From positions 84,656 to 148,655 of the forward strand of contig JBFKFZ010000002.1 of assembly GCA_041633555.1 (NCBI GenBank): 64,000 nt of DNA. Reading direction: 5' to 3'. This stretch comes from JAHEAO01 sp041633555. GTDB lineage: Bacteria > Pseudomonadota > Alphaproteobacteria > Rhodobacterales > Rhodobacteraceae. The notes below the pieces were generated by a model, which saw only the letters and a list, made by a program, of their open reading frames with translations, was not told where the DNA came from and made no database searches. Positions within the stretch are counted from its first letter, which is position 1. Each line of letters begins with the position of its first letter. The position numbers and the translations under genes are program-made. Positions 43,080 through 50,200 of the stretch are shown here, one piece after another.

Positions 43080-44600
43080 ATGGAAATTCTCGCACTTCTG
43101 TCCGGCGGCCTGATCGAGGCACTGGAACCGATCAACCTCCTGCTAATCGTCATTGGAGTCACGCTGGGGCTTTTCATCGGCATGATGCCGGGCCTCGGGT
43201 CGGTCAATGGCGTGGCGATCCTGCTGCCGATCACCTTTCTGGTGCCACCGGCCTCTGCAATCATCTTTCTCGCGGCGATCTATTACGGCGCGATGTATGG
43301 CGGCGCGATCAGTTCAATCACGCTGGGGATACCCGGCGCATCGACCGCCGTGGCAACGACGTTCGACGGCCGACCGCTGGCGCTCAAGGGCAAGGCCAGT
43401 CTGGCCCTGGTGACAGCCGCCGTGGCCTCTTTCGTCGGCGGCACGGTGTCAATCATCCTCTTCACAATGTTCGCGCCGATGCTGGCTTCGGTCGCGCTCA
43501 GCTTCGGCTCGCCAGAGATCTTCGCGCTGATGCTGCTGGCCTTCGCTACTTTCGTCGGGCTCGGCGGCGATGACATTCCGAAAACCATCCTGTCCATCTG
43601 CCTCGGCCTGGTCTTCGCCGCGGTCGGGTTCGACGAGATCTCCGGCGCCCCGCGTCTGGTCTTCTTCGACATATCGGGCTTTTTGCACGGCATTAACTTC
43701 CTTGTGCTGGCGATCGGTGTCTACGGCATCGGCGAAATGCTTTGGACCATCGACACGACCCGCGGCAAGATCACTCAGACCGAGGCCAAGATCAGCGCCA
43801 AGGGCGTGGCGAACGACACCAAGGAATCGTTCACCAAGGGTTGGAAGGGTATGTCGATCGGCTCGTTCCTGGGCTTTTTCGTCGGCATCCTGCCCGCCGC
43901 CGGCGCGACGCCCGGTTCGCTGATGGCCTATGGCATCTCCAAGCTGACCTCGCGCAATCCCGACAGCTACGGCAAGGGCAACCCCGACGGTGTCGCGGCG
44001 CCCGAGGCGGCGAACAACTCGGCCTCGACCGGTTCCATGCTGCCGATGTTGACGCTCGGCATCCCGGGGTCGCCGACCACGGCTATCCTCTTGGGCGGCA
44101 TGGTCATCTGGGGGCTGACCCCGGGTCCGCGCCTATTCACCGACGAGCCGGCCTTCGTTTGGGGCCTGATCGGATCGTTCTACGTGTCGAACCTCTTCGC
44201 ACTCCTAATCAACCTCAGCTTCATCCCGCTGTTCATCTGGATGCTGCGGATGCCGTTCACAATACTCGCCCCGATGATCTTCGTGCTGTCCATCGTCGGT
44301 GGTTACGCTGCGACCAACGACATGCATGACGTCTGGCTGATGATTGGCTTCGGGCTCAGCGCGTTCTTCTTGCGCAAGTTCGACTATCCTCTGGCGCCCG
44401 CGGTGCTGGCCATCGTACTAGGGCCGATCGCCGAACCGACGCTGCGGCAGTCGCTGCTTCTGTCCTCGGGCGATTTCTCGATCTTCTTCACGCGGCCAAT
44501 CGCGGGTCCGATCACGATCATCGCGATCATCCTGATCCTGCTGCCGCTGTTCAAGCTGATCAAGGACAAGCTCGTCGGGGGCAAGACCCGCGACGCGTAA
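43080..44600 (+). CDS. Tripartite tricarboxylate transporter large permease (TctA family)
   Basis: Main permease of 506 residues with about 12 transmembrane helices. Family motifs: GMMPGLGSVNGVAILLPITF (first glycine-rich loop) and the second repeat GILPAAGATPGSLMAYGISK; also GIPGSPTTAILLGGMVIWGL. The two inverted halves of TctA are visible from these repeats. Starts 25 bases after tctB. A 9-base perfect stem at 44634-44656 lies behind it. Confidence 0.95.
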   Translation: MEILALLSGGLIEALEPINLLLIVIGVTLGLFIGMMPGLGSVNGVAILLPITFLVPPASAIIFLAAIYYGAMYGGAISSITLGIPGASTAVATTFDGRPLALKGKASLALVTAAVASFVGGTVSIILFTMFAPMLASVALSFGSPEIFALMLLAFATFVGLGGDDIPKTILSICLGLVFAAVGFDEISGAPRLVFFDISGFLHGINFLVLAIGVYGIGEMLWTIDTTRGKITQTEAKISAKGVANDTKESFTKGWKGMSIGSFLGFFVGILPAAGATPGSLMAYGISKLTSRNPDSYGKGNPDGVAAPEAANNSASTGSMLPMLTLGIPGSPTTAILLGGMVIWGLTPGPRLFTDEPAFVWGLIGSFYVSNLFALLINLSFIPLFIWMLRMPFTILAPMIFVLSIVGGYAATNDMHDVWLMIGFGLSAFFLRKFDYPLAPAVLAIVLGPIAEPTLRQSLLLSSGDFSIFFTRPIAGPITIIAIILILLPLFKLIKDKLVGGKTRDA

Positions 44601-44633
44601 CCACCCGCCGAAATGGCGCGGAACAAGGTCAGA

Positions 44634-44656
44634 GGGACGGCAGGCGCTGCCGTCCC
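44634..44656 (+). terminator. Hairpin after tctA
   Basis: GGGACGGCA-GGCGC-TGCCGTCCC: a perfect 9-base GC-rich stem with a 5-base loop, 33 bases after the tctA stop. The run of T expected of an intrinsic terminator is missing. It may mark the end of the oxc-to-tctA messenger or stabilise it, with partial read-through into the kinase-like gene. Confidence 0.55.
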
Positions 44657-44704
44657 GCAGCCGTTACTGTGCCGGCTGATCCGGCCTGGCCAAGAGGATG
44701 ATGG

Positions 44705-46462
44705 ATGATGGATAAAACCACCCCTGAATTCGATGCCTGGAATCCCGGCCTGACCTCGGAGATCCCGGCCCGGCTGATGCCAAGGGTAACGCTCTACACA
44801 CCGGAGAACTCGACGGTCGATTTCTCTACCGCGAAAGAGGCGGCGGGCTTCTGCGGGCTAAAACCGCAGGACATGGTGGCCTTCACCGTCAGCCGGTTGG
44901 CGGTGCACGAGATCCTGATCCGCGTGACGGCGGATCTCTATGTGCCGGATGGCCCGAGCTACGAGGAACTCGGCCTGAACCTGCGCGGCATGGCACTGCG
45001 CATTTTCGAGGGCCATGTGCAGACGCAGTTGCCCGATCTTGAAGCGCAGTTCGCCGACCTCCGCTCCGACGTCGAAGACCGGCTTGGCGTGATGCTTGAC
45101 CGGGACGTGTTCGGGCGCACCGCCGCCGCACCGGAAAACGAGCCCAAAGGGTTCCTGACGCGGCTCTTTGCCAAGAAGACCGCGGTTGCCAAAGAGACGC
45201 GCGCGCCGGAACTGCTGGCGCTGGACGGCTGGCAGAAGGCTAGTGAGGGGCCGGGAACGGAGTTAGACCTCGCTTGCCTCCGGGGCCTGCAGACCATCGT
45301 CGGAGGGATCGTCGGACAACGCGGGCGGCTTCTGGCCGACAAGGCGCTGATCGTCCGGCTGGCGACCGACTGGGTCTGCAATTCCTATGGCAGCCAGCAG
45401 CTTGGCGAATGGATCACGCCGATGTTTCTGAAGGCGGCCGAGGCCGAGGGCTACCGGCTTTTGCCCTATCAGGACGCGCCGGTCGTGATGAATGTCAAGG
45501 GTGCTTCGGCGGCGGGCAAGAGCACTATCCGCCCGCTTCAGCGCGACCTGGCCGAAAGGCTGGGCGTGCCCTGGCAAGACTTTGCCCTGGTCAGTCCGGA
45601 TTACTGGCGGAAACTCCTGCTGGACTATGACAGCCTCGGCGAGGACTACAAATATGCCGCGATGCTGACAGGACAGGAGCTGGAGATCATCGACAAGAAG
45701 CTCGACCGCTACATGGAAGAGAAGGCGGTGCGCGGAGAGATGCCGCATCTTCTGATCGACCGGTTTCGGTTCGACAGTTTCATACTGTCACCCAAGCAAC
45801 AGGCCGACGGGCGGCTGCTCAGCCGGTTCGGCGACCGGGTTTTCATGTTCTTCATGATCACGCCGCCGCCGGACACCGTTGAGCGGGCCTGGAAACGCGG
45901 TAAGGAAACCGGGCGCTACAAGGCGGTCGATGATCTGCTGTTCCACAATATCGAGGCCTATACCGGCATGCCGCAGCTGTTCTTCACCTGGGTCAACAAG
46001 GAGCGGCAGAAGATCCATTTCGAGTTTCTCGACAACAGCGTGGCCTTTGGGGAACGCCCAAAAACCGCAGCCTTCGGCTGGAACGGCCAGTTGACGGTTC
46101 TCGCCATGGATTGCATGCGCCGACTGGGCCGCTACCGCCGCATCAACGTCGATGCTCGCCAGCCCGAGGATGTCTATCTGGCGGGCGACGGGGCCGAGGA
46201 TGACATGTTGGCCGATTGCATTGAAAAGATCCCCGACGTGACCTTTGCCGATCCAAAAACGCTCAAGGTGCTGGGGCGCACCCATGCGGGACGGCGGGTT
46301 TACGAGGTCAATGATTTCTTTGCCAAATCCGGGCTGGAAGAGGTTGCCTTGGCTGACGGCGCGGCAGAAACCGATATGCCGCCGAAAGTCGACGCAAAAC
46401 ACGAAATGCAGTTCACCGTCGGGGACTGGGGGCCAACTAGCAATTCCTCACGCCGAAGGTGA
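44705..46462 (+). CDS. Large P-loop kinase-like protein of unknown role
   Basis: Protein of 585 residues. N-terminal half (1-250) has no motif I recognise. A Walker A loop GASAAGKST (266-274) opens a kinase-like domain of the zeta-toxin/AAA type: VSPDYWRKLLLDYDSLGEDY, HLLIDRFRFDSF and RVFMFFMITPPPDTVERAWKRGKETGRYK in key parts (a lid-like arginine stretch at ERAWKRGKETGR). The C-terminus (about 480-585) is not assigned. Two ATGs stand in tandem at 44705 and 44708. It is transcribed with the oxalate/transporter genes and overlaps the next, convergent gene by 15 bases. It is not a toxin-antitoxin locus in any visible way: no small partner gene is present. Confidence 0.75.
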   Translation: MMDKTTPEFDAWNPGLTSEIPARLMPRVTLYTPENSTVDFSTAKEAAGFCGLKPQDMVAFTVSRLAVHEILIRVTADLYVPDGPSYEELGLNLRGMALRIFEGHVQTQLPDLEAQFADLRSDVEDRLGVMLDRDVFGRTAAAPENEPKGFLTRLFAKKTAVAKETRAPELLALDGWQKASEGPGTELDLACLRGLQTIVGGIVGQRGRLLADKALIVRLATDWVCNSYGSQQLGEWITPMFLKAAEAEGYRLLPYQDAPVVMNVKGASAAGKSTIRPLQRDLAERLGVPWQDFALVSPDYWRKLLLDYDSLGEDYKYAAMLTGQELEIIDKKLDRYMEEKAVRGEMPHLLIDRFRFDSFILSPKQQADGRLLSRFGDRVFMFFMITPPPDTVERAWKRGKETGRYKAVDDLLFHNIEAYTGMPQLFFTWVNKERQKIHFEFLDNSVAFGERPKTAAFGWNGQLTVLAMDCMRRLGRYRRINVDARQPEDVYLAGDGAEDDMLADCIEKIPDVTFADPKTLKVLGRTHAGRRVYEVNDFFAKSGLEEVALADGAAETDMPPKVDAKHEMQFTVGDWGPTSNSSRRR

Positions 46463-47437
46463 CAGCAGGATCTTGCCGCGATGTTCGGCTCTCTCCATCA
46501 TTTCATGAGCTTGTGCGGCGTCCTTGAAGGGAAAGACCTTGTGGGTCTGAGCCGCCAGCCGGCCTTCCGCGAAAAGCGGCCAGACCTGTTCCCGCAGATC
46601 CTTCGCGACCGCGCTTTTGAAAACTTCGGGACGCGAGCGCAGGGTTGAGCCGGTATAGACCAGCCGCTTCAGCATGATCGGCAAAAGGTTGATCTCGACC
46701 TTCGATCCGGCGTTGAAGGCCAGTTGCACGATGCGCGCATCTGGGCTGGCGGCCTTGATGTTCCGCCCAACATAGTCGCCGCCGATGATGTCGAGGATCA
46801 GGTTCGCACCGCCCGCCGCGCGGACAATCTCGACGAAATCCTCAGTCATGAAGTCGATCGCGCGCTCCGCGCCGAGGCCTTCGGCATAGGCGCAATCCTC
46901 GGCATTGGCGCAGGTCGCGAACACCCGGTAGCCGAGCTGCTTGCCCAGTTGCACGGCGGTAGAGCCTATCCCGCCCGCGCCGCCATGGACCAGAAGAAGA
47001 TTGCCGGGCGAAACCTTTTGCTCGAAGAAAAGGTTGCTCCAGACGGTGAAATAAGTCTCGCAAAGTCCCGCCGCGTCGATCTCGGAGACCTTGCTCGGGA
47101 TCGGCAGGCAATGGGTCGCATCGATGGCGACATATTCGGCGTAACCGCCGCCATTCGTCAGCCCGCAAAGCCTGTCGCCGACCGACCAGCCGGATACCTG
47201 GGCGCCGACCCCCACGACCTCGCCCGACACTTCGAGGCCCAGAAGGTCCGAGGCGCCCTTGGGCGCCGGGTAATGGCCGCGCCGCTGCACCAGGTCGGGA
47301 CCATTGACGCCTGCGGCGATCACCCGGACCAGAACCTCGCTGTCGCGTATCTCGGGCAACGGGCGGCTGCCGGTTTTCAGCACGCCGGGTCCGCCGGGCT
47401 CGCGCATTTCAATCGTTGTCATGGTTGCTGGCAGCAT
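46448..47437 (-). CDS. Zinc-free NAD(P)H quinone oxidoreductase family (MDR superfamily)
   Basis: 329 residues of the medium-chain dehydrogenase/reductase superfamily, quinone-oxidoreductase/PIG3-like. N-terminal GroES-like domain (VLVRVIAAGVNGPDLVQRRG, GLEVSGEVVGVG), nucleotide motif LLVHGGAGGIGSTAVQLGKQ and LDIIGGDYVGRNIKA. The zinc-binding cysteines of alcohol dehydrogenases are missing. Start MLPATMTTIE at 47437 with GGAGCC 6 bases upstream; a second ATG follows 15 bases later. Divergent from the LysR gene, whose control region it shares. Confidence 0.88.
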   Translation of the reverse strand: MLPATMTTIEMREPGGPGVLKTGSRPLPEIRDSEVLVRVIAAGVNGPDLVQRRGHYPAPKGASDLLGLEVSGEVVGVGAQVSGWSVGDRLCGLTNGGGYAEYVAIDATHCLPIPSKVSEIDAAGLCETYFTVWSNLFFEQKVSPGNLLLVHGGAGGIGSTAVQLGKQLGYRVFATCANAEDCAYAEGLGAERAIDFMTEDFVEIVRAAGGANLILDIIGGDYVGRNIKAASPDARIVQLAFNAGSKVEINLLPIMLKRLVYTGSTLRSRPEVFKSAVAKDLREQVWPLFAEGRLAAQTHKVFPFKDAAQAHEMMERAEHRGKILLSPSA

Positions 47438-47459
47438 CGTCGGCTCCGGGTCGAATTGA

Positions 47460-47475
47460 CTGGAAGATCTTTCAG
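47460..47475. promoter_or_regulatory. Palindrome between the oxidoreductase and lysR genes
   Basis: CTGGAAGATCTTTCAG is symmetric at 14 of 16 positions and lies in the 108-base divergent region. LysR regulators often bind such a site in their own promoter. It does not match the inverted repeat in front of fds, so it may belong to another regulator. Confidence 0.35.
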
Positions 47476-47545
47476 GCAAAACCTATCCTCGTCAGGAAAT
47501 TATGGGGCGCTGCCGCGATTGGCAAATCGAAAAGCCGGGGGATGA

Positions 47546-48424
47546 ATGGCGGATATCCGCGACCTGCAACTGCTCGTCTCTCTGTCGCGGCACAAGCATT
47601 TCTCGCGCGCGGCCAGTGATTGCGGCATTTCGCAGCCCGCCTTTTCCGCCCGGATCCGCAAGATGGAGGAGGGTTTTGCCCTGCCTCTGGTCCGCCGCGG
47701 CAAGAGCTTTCAGGGTTTTACCCGTGAAGGCGAGGTCGTGCTGAAATGGGCCCGCAAGGTGCTGGCTGATGTCGAGGGGATGCGGCAGGAGATCGACGCG
47801 CTCAACACCAACCTGAACGGCACGCTAGCGGTGGGTGTGATCCCGACGGCACTGCCCTTCGCGGCCAAGGTTTCTTCGCAGCTTCGCCAGCAGCACCCGA
47901 ACCTCTCGATAGAGATACACGCGCTGGCGACTCGGCAGATCGAGATCCGGCTCAACGATTTCTCGCTCGATGCCGGGATCATGTATTTCGAGGATGCCGA
48001 CCCCGAGACCACAGAGAAGCTTTACGATGAGACCTATGTGCTGATCGCGCCAGAGGCGCTGGCGCCACGCAAGAGCGGGCGGGCGACATGGGCGGAGGCG
48101 GCGGCATTGCCACTGTGCCTGCTGACGCGGGACATGCGCAACCGCCAGTTTCTGGATGATGTCTTTGCGGGCATCAATGAGGTCCCGACGGTCGTCATGG
48201 AGTCGAGCGACTTCACCGCCGTGTTGGCGCAGGTCGCCAGCGGCAATGCCGCAACCATCGCGCCGCTCGATGTTGCCGAGACCTTTCTGGCCAGCGGAGC
48301 GACGATCCAGTTGCCGCTTTTCGAGCCGATGGTCAGCCACACGATCGGCCTTTCGATCAAGGACCAGACTCCGCCCCTGCCGATGGTGCGTGCGCTGCGT
48401 CTGGCCACGCGCGCGGCGTTATAA
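47546..48424 (+). CDS. LysR-family regulator, likely of the formate dehydrogenase genes
   Basis: 292 residues with an N-terminal winged HTH (LQLLVSLSRHKHFSRAASDCGISQPAFSARIRKMEE in pattern) and a periplasmic-binding-protein-like effector domain (LNGTLAVGVIPTALPFAAKV, then LCLLTRDMRNRQFLDDVFA). It lies 84 bases upstream of fdsGB in the same direction, where FdsR is found in other bacteria, so control of fds in response to formate is likely. The intergenic inverted repeat at 48442-48461 is the probable site. Confidence 0.88.
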   Translation: MADIRDLQLLVSLSRHKHFSRAASDCGISQPAFSARIRKMEEGFALPLVRRGKSFQGFTREGEVVLKWARKVLADVEGMRQEIDALNTNLNGTLAVGVIPTALPFAAKVSSQLRQQHPNLSIEIHALATRQIEIRLNDFSLDAGIMYFEDADPETTEKLYDETYVLIAPEALAPRKSGRATWAEAAALPLCLLTRDMRNRQFLDDVFAGINEVPTVVMESSDFTAVLAQVASGNAATIAPLDVAETFLASGATIQLPLFEPMVSHTIGLSIKDQTPPLPMVRALRLATRAAL

Positions 48425-48441
48425 CGAATACAAATGACGAA

Positions 48442-48461
48442 TTCCAATAGCGGTATTGGAA
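48442..48461. promoter_or_regulatory. Perfect inverted repeat in the fds promoter (LysR site)
   Basis: TTCCAATA-GCGG-TATTGGAA: two 8-base arms that match exactly around four bases. It contains the T-N11-A pattern of LysR regulators and lies 48 bases before the fdsGB start. The region is AT-rich compared with surrounding genes, as expected of a promoter. Confidence 0.6.
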
Positions 48462-48508
48462 ATTATTAGAGTTTACTGCGATAAACTTCATGCAATCGGG
48501 AGGTCGCC

Positions 48509-50197
48509 ATGAACGTTGAGAGCAAGGCCGGGGTCTGGAAATCGGGCAGGGGCAAGGGGCGCCGTACCCCCAAGGGCAGGCAGTTCGAAGATGCCGCACT
48601 GGCCGAGATTCAGGCGCTGATGGGCGACCGGCCAAGGCGCCGTGATCTGCTGATCGAATTCCTGCATCTCATACAGGACAAATACCGCTGCCTCTCCGCC
48701 GCGCATCTCAGGTCGCTGGGGGAGGAAATGCGGATGGCGCAGGCCGAGATTTACGAGGTCGCGACCTTCTACGCGCATTTCGACGTGGTCAAGGAAGGCG
48801 AGACGCCGCCGCCCGACCTGACGATTCGGGTCTGCGACAGCTTGTCCTGCGAACTGGCCGGTGCGCAGCAACTCATGGCCGCCCTCGAGCAGGGGCTGGA
48901 TCCGAACAAGGTACGCGTCCTCCGCGCGCCCTGCATGGGCCGCTGTGACACCGCGCCGGTTTTGGAGATCGGGCACAACCATATCGACCATGCAACGCCA
49001 GAATTGGTAACGCGGGCGATCGCGGCTGGCGACACCCATCCACGCATTCCGGACTACGAGACCTACGACGCCTACAGGGCGAAGGGCGGCTACAAGGTGC
49101 TGGCCGATCTGCGCGGCGGCTCTGCGACACCGGATCAGGTGCAGGACAAGGTTCTGTCCTCGGGGTTGCGTGGCCTTGGCGGGGCTGGCTTCCCGTCGGG
49201 CAAGAAATGGTCCTTCGTCCGCGCCGAGAAGGGTCCGCGCTATCTGGCCGTCAACGGCGACGAGGGCGAGCCCGGCACATTCAAGGACCGCTATTACCTG
49301 GAACGGGTGCCGCATCTTTTCCTCGAAGGCATGTTGATCGCCGCCTGGGCGGTCGAGGCCGAGACCTGCTTCATCTACATGCGCGACGAATATCCCGCCG
49401 TGCTGCATATTCTTGCCAAGGAGATCGCAGCGCTCGAGGCAGCGGGTATCGTGCCCAAGGGTTACATCGACCTGCGCCGCGGTGCCGGCGCCTATATCTG
49501 TGGCGAGGAAAGCGCGATGATCGAGTCGATCGAGGGCAAGCGCGGCCTGCCGCGCCACCGCCCGCCTTTCGTCGCTCAGGTCGGCGTTTTCGACCGGCCG
49601 ACGCTGGTGCATAATGTCGAGACTCTGCACTGGGTCGCGCGGGTATGCCGCGAGGGGCCGGAGGTTCTGTCGGGCACGGAGATGAACGGCCGCAAGGGGC
49701 TGCGCTCCTACTCGGTTTCGGGGCGGGTGAAAAAACCGGGCGTGCATCTGCTGCCGGCCGGATCGACCATGACCGATATCATCGAGGCCTGCGGTGGCAT
49801 GGCGGACGGTCACAGCTTCAAGGCCTACCAGCCGGGCGGCCCCTCGGCGGGGCTGCTGCCTGCCTCGATGAGCGATATCCCGATGGACTTCGACACGCTG
49901 CAACCGCATGGCAGCTTCATCGGCTCTGCCGCGATCGTGGTTCTGTCCGACAAGGACCGCGCCCGCGACGCCGCGCTGAACATGCTGCGCTTTTTCGAAG
50001 ATGAAAGCTGCGGCCAGTGCACCCCCTGCCGGGTTGGCTGCGAGAAGGCGGTGAAGCTGATGCAGGAAGACAGTTGGGACCAGCCGCTGCTGGAGGATCT
50101 CTGCAAGGTCATGGTCGATGCCTCGATCTGCGGCCTCGGACAGGCGGCACCGAACCCGATCCTGCTGACGATGAAACATTTTGCAGATGAGGTGTAA
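48509..50197 (+). CDS. NAD-dependent formate dehydrogenase, fused FdsG-FdsB subunit
   Basis: 562 residues that join two subunits normally made separately. Residues about 25-175 are the NuoE-like FdsG part with the [2Fe-2S] cysteines C109, C114, C142 and C146. The rest is the NuoF-like FdsB part: FMN loop GLGGAGFPSGKKW (222-234), NADH site NGDEGEPGTFKDR (249-261), RRGAGAYICGEESAMIESIEG, and [4Fe-4S] cysteines C501, C504, C507 and C541. Together it passes electrons from FdsA to NAD+. FdsG (about 150) plus FdsB (about 500) would give 650, so the thioredoxin-like N-terminus of FdsB is missing. No frameshift is involved. Starts 84 bases after lysR; GGGAGG precedes the ATG at 48509. Confidence 0.92.
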   Translation: MNVESKAGVWKSGRGKGRRTPKGRQFEDAALAEIQALMGDRPRRRDLLIEFLHLIQDKYRCLSAAHLRSLGEEMRMAQAEIYEVATFYAHFDVVKEGETPPPDLTIRVCDSLSCELAGAQQLMAALEQGLDPNKVRVLRAPCMGRCDTAPVLEIGHNHIDHATPELVTRAIAAGDTHPRIPDYETYDAYRAKGGYKVLADLRGGSATPDQVQDKVLSSGLRGLGGAGFPSGKKWSFVRAEKGPRYLAVNGDEGEPGTFKDRYYLERVPHLFLEGMLIAAWAVEAETCFIYMRDEYPAVLHILAKEIAALEAAGIVPKGYIDLRRGAGAYICGEESAMIESIEGKRGLPRHRPPFVAQVGVFDRPTLVHNVETLHWVARVCREGPEVLSGTEMNGRKGLRSYSVSGRVKKPGVHLLPAGSTMTDIIEACGGMADGHSFKAYQPGGPSAGLLPASMSDIPMDFDTLQPHGSFIGSAAIVVLSDKDRARDAALNMLRFFEDESCGQCTPCRVGCEKAVKLMQEDSWDQPLLEDLCKVMVDASICGLGQAAPNPILLTMKHFADEV

Positions 50198-50200
50198 GCC

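Noticed and set aside
44705..46462. Toxin of a zeta-type toxin-antitoxin system
   Set aside because: Too long, no antitoxin gene, and it is embedded in a metabolic locus.
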